A stretch of DNA of 64,000 bases from Streptomyces silvae (lineage in GTDB: Bacteria > Actinomycetota > Actinomycetes > Streptomycetales > Streptomycetaceae), in contig NZ_JAERUC010000134.1 of the NCBI RefSeq assembly GCF_016745505.1, positions 1 through 64,000 on the forward strand, in the 5' to 3' direction. Made by a program: the position numbers and the translations under genes. Positions within the stretch are counted from its first letter, which is position 1. Each line of letters opens with the position of its first letter. This document shows positions 50,702 to 61,038 of this stretch, in pieces. Below the pieces are notes generated by a model, which had not been told where the DNA came from, made no database searches, and saw nothing but the letters and a program-made list of their open reading frames with translations.

Positions 50702-51351
50702 CAAAATTCCGTCTTGTCGTCTGCGTGAGTTTCCGGGGTGTCCGGTGCGTCCGGATCGAACGACGGCACACCCTCTAGCGTCTCAGCCTCGATCGCGTCC
50801 GCCTCCGGGAGGAAGGGCGCGAGCTCCGGGAGCTCGTCCAGGCCTCGCAGGCCCATGCGCTCCAGAAAGTAGTTCGTCGTCCTGTACAGGATCGCACCTG
50901 TTTCGGGTTCCGCGCCCGCCTCCTCCACGAGACCCCTCTGGAGGAGGGTCCGCATGACACCGTCGCAGTTCACTCCGCGTACCGCCGAGACCCTCGAACG
51001 GCTGACCGGCTGACGGTACGCGACCACCGCGAGCGTCTCCAGCGCGGCCTGGGTGAGCCGGGCGTGCTGGCCGTCCAGGACGAAGCCCTCGACGGCCTCC
51101 GCGTACTCCGGGCGGGTGTAGAAGCGCCAGCCGCCGGCGACGAGCCTCAGCTCGAATCCACGGCGCTGGACGGTGTACTCGTCGGCCAGCTCCCGCAGGG
51201 CGTCCGCGACGGCCCGGCGGGGCCGCTGGAGGACCTTGGCCAGGTGTTCCTCGGTGGCGGGCTCGTCGACGACCATGAGGACCGCCTCCAGTGCGGGCTT
51301 GAGGTCGAGCCCGGCAACCGTGGCGTCGCGCACCTCGTCGTCTGTGCTCAT
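50701..51351 (-). CDS. scpB: Segregation and condensation protein B
   Basis: A 216-residue ScpB, the winged-helix kleisin-partner subunit of the SMC condensin. The two winged helices span about residues 15-180; LKPALEAVLMVVDEPATEEHLA, LTQAALETLAVVAYRQPVSRSRV and RGVNCDGVMRTLLQRGLVEE are the diagnostic parts. The C-terminus is acidic. Start overlaps scpA by 4 bases and the end overlaps rluB, a classical scpA-scpB-rluB coupling. Confidence 0.96.
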   Translation of the reverse strand: MSTDDEVRDATVAGLDLKPALEAVLMVVDEPATEEHLAKVLQRPRRAVADALRELADEYTVQRRGFELRLVAGGWRFYTRPEYAEAVEGFVLDGQHARLTQAALETLAVVAYRQPVSRSRVSAVRGVNCDGVMRTLLQRGLVEEAGAEPETGAILYRTTNYFLERMGLRGLDELPELAPFLPEADAIEAETLEGVPSFDPDAPDTPETHADDKTEF

Positions 51352-52469
51352 GCCTGTACGTCCTCCTCCGGCTCGCGCGCCTCTTGGTCGAACTCGTCCG
51401 TGACCACCGGTTCGGTCCCCTCGCCGCCGGCCCAGCGCACCAGGAGGTCGCCGAGCGCCTCCTCCTGGTCGAGCGCGACCGCCTTCTCCCGGTAGAGCTC
51501 CAGGAGGGCCAGGAAGCGGGCGACGACCGTGAGGGTGTCCTCCGCGTCCTCGGTGAGCTCCCGGAAGCTGATCTCGCCCTCGGCCCGCAGCCGCGCCACC
51601 ACGATCTCCGCCTGTTCGCGGACGCTGACCAGCGGGGCGTGGATGTGGTCGACGTACACCTGCGGCTTGGCCTTCGGCTGCATCGCCTTCACCGCGAGCC
51701 GCGCGAACCCCTCGGGCCCGATGCTGATCACGACCTCGGGCAGCAGCTCGGCGTGCTGGGGCTCCAGCCCCACGGTGCGGGGGTGGCGGCGGGACTCGGA
51801 CTCCAGCCGGTCGCTGAAGATCTCCGCGATCCTCTTGTACGCGCGGTACTGGAGCAGCCGCGCGAAGAGCAGGTCGCGTGCCTCCAGCAGGGCCAGGTCC
51901 GCCTCGTCCTCCACCTCGGCGGTGGGGAGCAGCCGGGCGGCCTTCAGGTCGAGGAGGGTCGCCGCGACGACGAGGAACTCGGTGGTCTGGTCGAGGTCCC
52001 AGTCCGCTCCCATGGCCCGGATGTGCGCCATGAACTCGTCGGTGACCTTCGACAGCGCGACCTCGGTCACATCGAGCTTGTGCTTGGAGATCAGCTGGAG
52101 GAGGAGGTCGAAGGGGCCCTCGAAGTTGACCAGCCGCACGGTAAACCGCCGGTCGTCACCGTCCGGGGCCGCCGGGGCCTCAATGGACGCCCCAGACGCC
52201 TTCGCGGGGGCCGCGGGAGCCGCGGGGGTCTCCGTGGGGACGACAGGAGCCTTCGCAGGAGCCGCAGGGGGCTCCCCGGCCGTCACGGGAGCCGGAGCGG
52301 CCTCCGCGGGCGTCGCACGGGCCGTGGGGGCCTCCGTGGCCGCCACAGGAGCCTCAGGTGCCGCAGCCGGGCCCTCGTAAGGAGCCTCGGGGACCTCCGC
52401 GGGCCGTATCCCCGGCCCCCGGCCGAGGGCGCGGCGGGTCGGGCGGGGCGGGTCGTCGGCAGTCGGCAT
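51348..52469 (-). CDS. scpA: Segregation and condensation protein A
   Basis: A 373-residue kleisin subunit of the SMC-ScpAB complex, which organises and segregates the chromosome. Residues 1-108 are a low-complexity Ala/Pro/Glu/Thr-rich extension. The kleisin core starts FTVRLVNFEGPFDLLLQLISKHKLDV, then LVVAATLLDLKAARLLP, and the C-terminal winged-helix region with TVVARFLALLELYREKAV. Start at 52469 gives the full frame; a 100 base gap to the upstream gene contains GC-rich imperfect hairpins. Confidence 0.94.
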   Translation of the reverse strand: MPTADDPPRPTRRALGRGPGIRPAEVPEAPYEGPAAAPEAPVAATEAPTARATPAEAAPAPVTAGEPPAAPAKAPVVPTETPAAPAAPAKASGASIEAPAAPDGDDRRFTVRLVNFEGPFDLLLQLISKHKLDVTEVALSKVTDEFMAHIRAMGADWDLDQTTEFLVVAATLLDLKAARLLPTAEVEDEADLALLEARDLLFARLLQYRAYKRIAEIFSDRLESESRRHPRTVGLEPQHAELLPEVVISIGPEGFARLAVKAMQPKAKPQVYVDHIHAPLVSVREQAEIVVARLRAEGEISFRELTEDAEDTLTVVARFLALLELYREKAVALDQEEALGDLLVRWAGGEGTEPVVTDEFDQEAREPEEDVQA

Positions 52470-52571
52470 GTGCTGGGATCCAGGGAGTGCGGCGGGAGGC
52501 GGGCGGTGGGCCCCGGGGCGGGGCCGTCCGTACGGCGGCCCTCCCCCGGCAGGCTACCGGCGCCGCACCGG

Positions 52572-53174
52572 TCAGCGGCCCCGCAGCCTCCGTACGAGGA
52601 TGCTCGCGTCGCCGCGCGACTCCAGGTCGGCCAGCACCACGGCGACGGCTTCCCGGACGATGCGCCCGCGGTCGACGGCCAGCCCGTGTTCACCGCGCAG
52701 CACGAGACGCGCGTGTTCGAGGTCCATCAGTTCCTCGGCCGACACGTAGACGGTGATCTTCTCGTCGTGGCGTTCCCGGCCGCTGGGCCTGCGGTTCGCT
52801 CCCCGCCCGCCGCCCCGTCCGCGCTGCGGCTGGACGGTGGCGGTCCCCTCCTGGGGCGGCGCCGTACGGGCCCGGGGCTGGGCGCCCGCGCTCCCCCGGT
52901 CGTCCCCGTCGGCGCGGCTGCGCGAGCCGCCGCCGTCGGCGTCCGCCGCGGAGTGCTCCTCCCGGGACGCCCCGGCGGACGTGTCGCCGCTTCCCTGGGC
53001 ACCGCCCTGGCCGGTGTCCGACGGTGCCGGATCACTGCCTCCGGCGGGCGCGGGGACCCGCGCCTCGCCGTTCGCCTTGCGTCGCCGCTCGGCGGGGGAC
53101 GATGCCTGGAGGCCCATGCCCCCGGTGGTACGGAACAGCTCGTCGGCCCCCGGCAGACTCACTCGGCGTGACAC
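52572..53174 (-). CDS. ParA-associated protein with disordered N-terminus
   Basis: A 200-residue protein. Residues 1-130 are low-complexity (Ser, Gly, Arg, Ala). The conserved C-terminus KITVYVSAEELMDLEHARLVL and RGRIVREAVAVVLADLESRG looks like a ribbon-helix-helix-type DNA-binding fold. Its GTG at 53174 lies within the end of the parA gene (stop 53159), so the two are translationally coupled. It may be the DNA-binding partner of the ParA ATPase, in the way small CopG-like proteins serve some ParA systems, although the family function is not established. Confidence 0.78.
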   Translation of the reverse strand: MSRRVSLPGADELFRTTGGMGLQASSPAERRRKANGEARVPAPAGGSDPAPSDTGQGGAQGSGDTSAGASREEHSAADADGGGSRSRADGDDRGSAGAQPRARTAPPQEGTATVQPQRGRGGGRGANRRPSGRERHDEKITVYVSAEELMDLEHARLVLRGEHGLAVDRGRIVREAVAVVLADLESRGDASILVRRLRGR

Positions 53175-54319
53175 CGGGCGAGCACCTCCCTGGCGAGCTG
53201 GCGGTAGGCGGCGGCACCGACGGAGTTCGACGCGTACGTGGTGATGGGCTCACCGGCGACCGTGGTCTCCGGGAAGCGCACCGTGCGGCCGATGACGGTG
53301 TGGTACACGTGGTCGTCGAAGGCCTCGACGACGCGCGCGAGCACCTCACGACTGTGCACCGTGCGGGAGTCGTACATGGTGGCGAGGATGCCGTCCAGTT
53401 CGAGCTCGGGGTTGAGCCTCTCCTGGACCTTCTCGATGGTCTCGGTGAGCAGGGCCACACCACGCAGCGCGAAGAACTCGCACTCGAGCGGGACTATCAC
53501 CTTGTGAGCCGCCGTCAGGGCGTTGACGGTGAGCAGGCCGAGCGAGGGCTGGCAGTCGATCACGATGTAGTCGTAGTCGGCCATCAGCGGCTTGAGGGCG
53601 CGCTGCAGCGTCGACTCCCGGGCCACCTCGCTCACCAGCTGCACCTCGGCGGCCGAGAGGTCGATGTTGCTCGGGAGCAGGTCCATGTTGGGCACGGCCG
53701 TCTTCAGCAGGACCTCGTCGGCCGCCATGCCCCGCTCCATGAGCAGGTTGTAGACGGTGAGGTCGAGCTCCATCGGGTTGACCCCGAGGCCGACGGACAG
53801 GGCTCCCTGCGGGTCGAAGTCGACGAGCAGGACACGCCGGCCGTACTCGGCGAGCGCGGCACCCAGGTTGATGGTCGACGTGGTCTTGCCGACGCCGCCC
53901 TTCTGGTTGCACATCGCGATGATCTTCGCGGGGCCGTGATCGGTCAGGGGCCCGGGGATCGGGAAGTACGGCAGCGGCCGGCCGGTCGGGCCGATCCGCT
54001 CGCGGCGCTGGCGTGCGGCGTCGGGCGCGAGGGTGGCCGCGTACTCCGGATCGGGCTCGTATTCGGCATCGGGGTCGTAGAAGTGCCCCTCGGGCACCTC
54101 GGCGAAGTCGGCGAAGTGGGAGGTCTCTCGGCCACTTTCGTTGCCGGCCATGGCGTTCACGTGTAGGCCGTCCATCATCTGGGGGGCTGTCGTCATGTGC
54201 TGGTGGGTGGCGAAGGTGCGGACAGCGACGGAGCCGACAGCTTCGAGCCCGATCGGGCTCAGACCCCGTGCAGGCATCCCTGGTTGACCACCCCCGGGAG
54301 TAATTGTCGACTCATTCAC
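53159..54319 (-). CDS. ParA family ATPase (chromosome/cargo partitioning type)
   Basis: A 386-residue MinD/ParA ATPase. A 120-residue N-terminal extension with acidic Tyr/Pro patches precedes the ATPase. The deviant Walker A CNQKGGVGKTT is near residue 140, VLLVDFDPQGALS near 163 is Walker A-prime, and DYIVIDCQPSLGLL near 250 is Walker B. The GTG at 54319 has AAGGAGGT 10 bases upstream. It is not the oriC parA; it sits with scpA/scpB, suggesting a chromosome organisation role. The extension could direct localisation. Confidence 0.92.
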   Translation of the reverse strand: MNESTITPGGGQPGMPARGLSPIGLEAVGSVAVRTFATHQHMTTAPQMMDGLHVNAMAGNESGRETSHFADFAEVPEGHFYDPDAEYEPDPEYAATLAPDAARQRRERIGPTGRPLPYFPIPGPLTDHGPAKIIAMCNQKGGVGKTTSTINLGAALAEYGRRVLLVDFDPQGALSVGLGVNPMELDLTVYNLLMERGMAADEVLLKTAVPNMDLLPSNIDLSAAEVQLVSEVARESTLQRALKPLMADYDYIVIDCQPSLGLLTVNALTAAHKVIVPLECEFFALRGVALLTETIEKVQERLNPELELDGILATMYDSRTVHSREVLARVVEAFDDHVYHTVIGRTVRFPETTVAGEPITTYASNSVGAAAYRQLAREVLARCHAE

Positions 54320-54562
54320 AAGTCGTCTTACCTCCTTGGATGTGACCAGGAAACTTATCGATAGGTCAGCGTGGCACCATGCCGACGATTGGCGACTCTA
54401 TGGCGTGTCACCGGTTCGCAGCAACACAATCCGCCGGACCCGGCCCGATGTGTCGGCAATCGAACACCCCTCTGTCAAGAGCACGGAGCGCCCGGGGCGC
54501 ACCTTTCGCCGGGGTGCAAAAAGGGTAGAGGGTTACGTCTCCGGCGAGTTGGGCCGGGGCCT
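54320..54562. other. Intergenic region upstream of the ParA-family gene
   Basis: No gene seen. It should hold the parA promoter on the minus strand. A strong AAGGAGGT lies at the 54330s. ATCGAT-type AT-rich sequence occurs around 54355. Confidence 0.35.
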
Positions 54563-54613
54563 CTCACGCGTCCGGCCGGACCTTGCTGGGCAAGGTCCGG
54601 CCGGACGCGTGAG
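54563..54613 (-). terminator. ald terminator, perfect 23 bp stem
   Basis: Arms at 54563-54585 and 54591-54613 are perfectly complementary across a CTGGG loop. It lies 22 bases after the ald stop at 54636 and upstream of the ParA-family gene. A small GAGCGG/CCGCTC hairpin follows at about 54618. Confidence 0.95.
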
Positions 54614-54635
54614 GTTGACGGAGCGGGTTGACCGC

Positions 54636-55751
54636 TCAGCCCAGAAGCGTGCTCAGTTCGACGTGGTCGAGACCGTGCGCCTCGGCCACCTCGCGGTAAA
54701 CCACCTGGCCGTCATGGGTATTGAGACCCTTGGCAAGCGCGGCGTCACGGCGCAGGGCGTCGGCCCAGCCCCGGTTCGCGAGCTCCAGGATGTAGGGCAG
54801 CGTGGCGTTCGTCAGGGCGTAGGTGGAGGTGTTCGGCACGGCGCCCGGCATGTTCGCGACGCAGTAGAAGACCGAGTTGTGGACCATGAAGGTCGGATCG
54901 GCGTGCGTCGTCGGATGCGAGTCCTCGAAGCAGCCTCCCTGGTCGATCGCAATGTCGACAAGAACACTTCCGGGCTTCATCTTGGCGACGAGCTCGTTGG
55001 TGACCAGCTTCGGCGCCTTCGCACCGGGGATCAGCACGGCGCCCACGACGAGGTCGGCCTCGACGACGGCCTTCTCCAGTTCGAGGGCGTTGGAGACGAC
55101 CGTCCGCACCTTGGTGCCGAAGACCTTGTCGGCCTCGCGCAGCTTGTTGATGTCCTTGTCGAGCAGCGTCACGTGGAAGCCGAGCCCGACGGCGATCTGC
55201 GTGGCGTTCCAGCCGGAGACCCCGCCGCCGATGACGACGGCCCGCGCCGACCCCGTACCGGGGACGCCGCCGGGGAGCACACCGCGCCCGCCGACCGAGC
55301 GCATCAGGTGGTACGCGCCGACCTGCGGGGCGAGACGGCCGGCGACCTCGGACATCGGGGCCAGCAGCGGCAGCGCGCGGGTCGCGGTCTCGACGGTCTC
55401 GTACGCGATGGCGGTGGTGCCGGACTCGAGCAGGGCGTCGGTGCACGCGCGGGAGGCGGCGAGGTGCAGGTACGTGAAGAGCGTCTGGCCCTTGCGGAGG
55501 CGGTGGTACTCCTCGGCGACCGGCTCCTTCACCTTGAGCAGCAGGTCCGCGGCGGCCCAGACCTCGTCGGCGGTGGGCAGGATCCGCGCGCCCGCGGCGA
55601 GGTACTCCGCGTCCGGGATGGAGGAACCCTCACCGGCGTGCTGCTCGACGAGGACCTGGTGGCCGTGACGGACGAGCTCATGCACTCCGGCAGGGGTGAT
55701 CGCCACCCGGAACTCGTTGTTCTTGACTTCGCGGGGGATGCCGACCTTCAC
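54636..55751 (-). CDS. ald: Alanine dehydrogenase
   Basis: A 371-residue NAD-dependent enzyme interconverting L-alanine and pyruvate plus ammonia. KVGIPREVKNNEFRVAITPAGV at the start, KVKEP near 75, the Rossmann GGGVSGWNATQIAVGLG near 175 and NMPGAVPNTSTYALTN near 298 are family signatures. His96-type catalytic region is THLHLAAS-like (FTYLHLAASRACTD). The GTG at 55751 is chosen because it gives the family length of 371 residues. Upstream starts (GTG 55760, ATG 55790, ATG 55808) are in frame; 55808 would suit a leaderless message. TCATTAATGA at 55855-55864 may be a regulator site. Confidence 0.93.
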   Translation of the reverse strand: MKVGIPREVKNNEFRVAITPAGVHELVRHGHQVLVEQHAGEGSSIPDAEYLAAGARILPTADEVWAAADLLLKVKEPVAEEYHRLRKGQTLFTYLHLAASRACTDALLESGTTAIAYETVETATRALPLLAPMSEVAGRLAPQVGAYHLMRSVGGRGVLPGGVPGTGSARAVVIGGGVSGWNATQIAVGLGFHVTLLDKDINKLREADKVFGTKVRTVVSNALELEKAVVEADLVVGAVLIPGAKAPKLVTNELVAKMKPGSVLVDIAIDQGGCFEDSHPTTHADPTFMVHNSVFYCVANMPGAVPNTSTYALTNATLPYILELANRGWADALRRDAALAKGLNTHDGQVVYREVAEAHGLDHVELSTLLG

Positions 55752-55895
55752 GTCGATCACGGTCCTTGGCTCGGAGAGACGCTCGGACATTACGGGGCGT
55801 ACCCGCATGAACCAAGCATAGAGGGAGACACCGCAGGGTTGCGCGGCAGAGCCATCATTAATGAAGGACTTCTCGCTGTCCAGCCTTACAAAGCA

Positions 55896-57968
55896 TTAAG
55901 TTTTGATCGAACCACTGCGGATTTCGTAGGCCGAGCCCTCCTCGCCCAGCAGTCTGTCGGCCGTCGCCCGGTGCAGACGCGCCGCCGCCGGGTCCCCGAG
56001 CCGGTCCAGGGTGTCCGCGAGCCTGAGCTCCAGCGCGGCCTGAAGACGCACGTCGCCCGCCCTGCGCGCCAGGTCGACCGCTTCCCGGCAGGTGTGCAGC
56101 GACTCCTGCGGCCTGCCCGCGTACTCCTGCACCCGCGCGGCCTCGCTGAGCGCCCGCGCCTGGGCCGGGAGGTCCCCGAGCCTGCGGTGGCCGGCCGCCG
56201 CAGCCCGCCAGTCGCGCAGCGCCTCGCCGTAGCGTCCGGCGTACGTGTGGACCGCGCCGAGCCGGCCGTACAGCCGGGCCGCGCCGGCCCGCTCCCCCTG
56301 GGTGAGCCGCTGGGCGAGCGCCCGGCCGTACCAGTCGGAGGCCCGGTTGAAGTCGCCGAGCTCCGCGTAGGCGCCGCCTGCGGATTCCATCGCCCGGCCG
56401 GTGGCGTAGAGGTCGTTCGCGGCGCGTCCGGCGTCCAGCGCCGCCCGGTAGCGGGCCAGCGCCTCCCGCGTACGGCCGGTCCTGGCGTCCAGGTCGGCGA
56501 GGTTGAGCAGGGCCGCGGCCTTCTCCCGGTGCAGGTTCCGGCGCTCGGCCACGTCGAGGACCAGGCCGTGCAGCCCGTAGAGCACGGGAGCGGCGTTCTC
56601 GGTGCCGCGGTGCACGGCGAGGGCGCGGACGAGCGCGGCCACCAGCCTCCGGGCGAGGGTGTCCAGGTCGCCGTCGCCGACGGCCGCGCGGGCGGAGGCC
56701 AGCAGCGCGGGCTCGCGCATCCGCAGCCACTCGGCGGCGGCCTCCGGCCCCGGGAAGCGCAGCGAACGCGGCAGGCCCGCGAGTCGGCGGCGGGCCGGGG
56801 AGTCCTCGGGTTCGGTGACCGCGCGGCAGGCCTGGAGCCGGCGCACCGTCCGCTCCAGCATCCTGGCCCGGGCGAGCTGGATCTCGGCGGGCCGCTCCCG
56901 CTCCTCCAGCACCGCGCGGACCAGCGGCGCCAGGCAGCCGGGCACCTCGTACTGGGGCTGCTCCGCGCCGTTGCTCCTGAGCAGCCCGAACCGGACGAAG
57001 TCGTCCAGCGTCGTCTGGGCGGCCGACACGGAGCACCCGGCGAGGGCGGAGGCGGTGTGGGCGTCGGCCAGTCCGGCGGGGGCGAGCGCGAGCAGGCGCA
57101 GTATCCGGCCGGCGGCCGGCGGCAGCGAGTCGTGCACCAGCCGGAAGGCCCGGGCCAACGGCCGCGCGGCGGCGGTGAGTTCGGGACTGTCCTCCTGGTC
57201 GCGCAACTGCTTGGCGACATCGGCGACCGAGGCGCCGGGGCGGGCGGCGAGCCACCCGGCGACCAGGGTCAGGGCGGCGGGCTGCCCCCCGCACTCCTCC
57301 GTGAGCGTCTCGGCGGTCCGCGGGTCGACGGTGATGCGGACCTGTCCGATGGTGCGGGCGAGGAGCTGCACGGCCGAGCCCGCGTCCAGACCGCCGATGG
57401 TGCACGGGCGGACGTCGGGGATGCCGGTGAGCGGGCCGGTCGAGGTGGCGACGACCAGGCAGTCGGGGTTGTCCGGCAGCAGCGGATCGACCTGCTCGGC
57501 GTCCACCGCGTCGTCGAGGAGGATCAGGGCGCGGCGTACGGCGAACGCCTCGCGGACCATCTCGGACAGCTCGTCCTCGTCCGCCCCCGGCGGGGTGGTG
57601 ACGGAGAGCAGGCCCAGGAGCGCGCGTGCGGTGCGCTCCGCGGGGACGCGTTCGCCGCCGGGTTCGGTGAGCGGGACGCGGAACACGCCGTCGGGGTAGT
57701 CGCCCGGTTCCACGAGCCTGCGGGCGAGTTCGGCGGCGAGTGCGGTGCGTCCGGATCCGGGCCGGCCGGCGATCAGGAGGACCCGGGCGCGAGCCGCTTT
57801 GCGGCCCGCCAGGGTGTCCAGCCCGGCGCGCTCGATGTCTTCCTGCAGGGCCTTCAACTCGCGTTCGCGGCCGAAGAACTGACGTGGAGTGAGATCCGGC
57901 GGTTCCTTGGCTCCCGCCGTCCCCGCCACTCCGGCCGGGCCGCTGGTGTCCACCGCCTGATCGGTCAC
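55896..57968 (-). CDS. STAND-type ATPase with TPR repeats
   Basis: A 690-residue protein with an N-terminal AAA/NB-ARC-like NTPase and C-terminal TPRs. The P-loop AGRPGSGRTALAAEL occurs near residue 67, where the usual Lys is Arg. RRALILLDDAVDAEQ near 148 is Walker B, and CGGQPAALTLVAGWLAAR near 225 the GxP-like motif. A winged-helix region follows around 300, and TPRs occupy about 460-660 (AALLNLADLDARTGRTREALARYRAAL). GTG at 57968 has GGAG about 9 bases upstream. It looks like a sensor or regulator of the AfsR/SARP-less STAND kind. It is conserved between ald and pyrG as far as I recall. No function is assigned. Confidence 0.85.
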   Translation of the reverse strand: MTDQAVDTSGPAGVAGTAGAKEPPDLTPRQFFGRERELKALQEDIERAGLDTLAGRKAARARVLLIAGRPGSGRTALAAELARRLVEPGDYPDGVFRVPLTEPGGERVPAERTARALLGLLSVTTPPGADEDELSEMVREAFAVRRALILLDDAVDAEQVDPLLPDNPDCLVVATSTGPLTGIPDVRPCTIGGLDAGSAVQLLARTIGQVRITVDPRTAETLTEECGGQPAALTLVAGWLAARPGASVADVAKQLRDQEDSPELTAAARPLARAFRLVHDSLPPAAGRILRLLALAPAGLADAHTASALAGCSVSAAQTTLDDFVRFGLLRSNGAEQPQYEVPGCLAPLVRAVLEERERPAEIQLARARMLERTVRRLQACRAVTEPEDSPARRRLAGLPRSLRFPGPEAAAEWLRMREPALLASARAAVGDGDLDTLARRLVAALVRALAVHRGTENAAPVLYGLHGLVLDVAERRNLHREKAAALLNLADLDARTGRTREALARYRAALDAGRAANDLYATGRAMESAGGAYAELGDFNRASDWYGRALAQRLTQGERAGAARLYGRLGAVHTYAGRYGEALRDWRAAAAGHRRLGDLPAQARALSEAARVQEYAGRPQESLHTCREAVDLARRAGDVRLQAALELRLADTLDRLGDPAAARLHRATADRLLGEEGSAYEIRSGSIKT

Positions 57969-58180
57969 GGGCCACGCTCCACTTCGCTGCACGCGGTTGC
58001 CCGCCGGAAGTCCGGTCGGGGCCTTTCGAGCGTAGTTCAGTGGTGCGGACGATCACGGTCGAGCGCGGCGGACAGGTCCCTCGATCGGATCAGAATTTCG
58101 TACGATCGGCCCCCGGCCGACCCGGCCCGCCGGCCTGGTCGGAGCGGGACCGGCCCGTCCGGTCCGCCCTCGTCGGGGAC

Positions 58181-58238
58181 GGACCGGACGGCGGCCTCAG
58201 GCCTCCAACGGACCGGACGGCGGCCTCAGGCCTCGAAC
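58181..58238. repeat. Tandem 29 bp duplication
   Basis: 58181-58209 and 58210-58238 are the same 29 bases with one change. The right copy contains the last codons and the stop of the Nudix gene, so the gene end has been duplicated downstream. Confidence 0.8.
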
Positions 58239-58852
58239 GGACGGGCCGGCCAGGGCGCGTCGGCCGGGCGCAGCGCGTCCACGCCGTCGCCCGCGAGCAC
58301 GGCGGTGAGCGCCAGGGTGCCCACGACCAGGCAGTTGTTGTGCAGATCGCCGGCGAGCACGCCCCGTACGAGCTCGTCGAGGGGCACCCGTGCCTGCTCC
58401 ATGTCGGCCTCCTCCTCGGAGACCTCGAAGCGCTCGCCCTCGGCCTCGGAGAGGTCCCGGGCGAGGAAGATGCGCACGGCTTCGTCGCAGCCGCCGGGCG
58501 TGGTGTAGACGTCGGTCAGCACCCGCCAGTCCTCGGCCTTGACGTGCGCCTCCTCGTAGAGCTCGCGCTGCGCGGCGTGCAGGGGGTTCTCGCCGGGGAT
58601 GTCGAGGAGCCCCGCCGGGATCTCCCACAGCTTGTGGCGCACCGGGTGGCGGTACTGCCGCAGGACGAGAACGCGGCCGTCCGCGTCGAGGGCGAGCACG
58701 GCCACCGAACCGGGGTGGACCTGGTAGTCGCGGCTGTGGACGCTCCCGTCGGGCATCACGACGTCGTCGGTGCGGACGCTGGTCTTGTTACCGGTGAAGG
58801 GGGTCACCGTCGCGGTGACCTGCCACTCCTCGGGCGTGTCCTGGAAACCCAT
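58226..58852 (-). CDS. Nudix hydrolase, ADP-ribose pyrophosphatase type
   Basis: A 208-residue Nudix enzyme expected to cleave ADP-ribose to AMP and ribose 5-phosphate. An N-terminal beta-rich part (TGNKTSVRTDDVVMPDGSV) precedes the Nudix fold. VLVLRQYRHPVRHKLWEIPAGLLD (near residue 72) leads into the Nudix box GLLDIPGE...RELYEEAHV, in which the terminal Gly of the consensus is His. ATG at 58852 has AAGGA 5 bases upstream. It follows pyrG on the same strand and is conserved next to it in streptomycetes as I remember. Confidence 0.9.
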   Translation of the reverse strand: MGFQDTPEEWQVTATVTPFTGNKTSVRTDDVVMPDGSVHSRDYQVHPGSVAVLALDADGRVLVLRQYRHPVRHKLWEIPAGLLDIPGENPLHAAQRELYEEAHVKAEDWRVLTDVYTTPGGCDEAVRIFLARDLSEAEGERFEVSEEEADMEQARVPLDELVRGVLAGDLHNNCLVVGTLALTAVLAGDGVDALRPADAPWPARPFEA

Positions 58853-58929
58853 GTACGTCCTTCCACGAACAAACAGAAACCGGGGCACGCATCCCGTCAA
58901 GGATCCGTACCCCGGTCAACCGTATCGCC

Positions 58930-60600
<1,671 letters not shown>

Positions 60601-61038
60601 AGCCAAAGGGGGCTCCCGTGGTCGCGATCGTGAGGTGCGTACCGGCGTGCCCAGGAAGATTTTCTTCAGGCGCCGTCGCTGCGGTTCGGGGGCCTCGTCC
60701 ACTGTCGGGACGACCACCGGTCCACGGGCTACCAGGGTAACAGCGACGAAGAGGGGTCGCTTCCGGCCATGCTTCCTCCCGTACCGGCACAAGATCACCA
60801 CGTCCGTTTCAGGTCCCACCCATTCGCCGGTGACAAGCGGCGGACAACTGGTGGACAGTCGCGCGGAACCCCCAGGTGCGTCGTATCCTGCTCGGACACT
60901 CGCTGCCGAGTTGGCCGGCCCAGCGGCTCCACCCCAGCCCGCTCACCCGTGCAAGAGCTCGTCGGTTCTATTACAACGACCCCTTGACCAGCAGTAAGCG
61001 CCCTGCGGGGCGACATGGCCGTTCGACTGGAGACGCAC
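60601..61038. other. Divergent intergenic region pyrG/GH15
   Basis: No gene seen. On the minus strand TTGTCC-type boxes occur around 60840-60855 and could serve pyrG. The plus-strand promoter of GH15 probably lies about 60880-60990. No attenuator of the B. subtilis pyrG type (run of G at the RNA start) was recognised. Confidence 0.35.

Noticed and set aside
53159..54319. ParA as the oriC-linked chromosomal parA
   Set aside because: No parB with a parS-binding HTH and no rpmH/dnaA neighbourhood; the gene is linked to scpA/scpB instead.
55855..55864. TCATTAATGA as a sure ald operator
   Set aside because: A 10 bp AT palindrome alone is weak. It is mentioned under ald but not called as a feature.
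54336..58508. A 1390-codon plus-strand open frame across the ald and STAND genes
   Set aside because: It lies antisense to two well-supported genes and has the low-complexity Gly/Arg/Val composition of a shadow frame.
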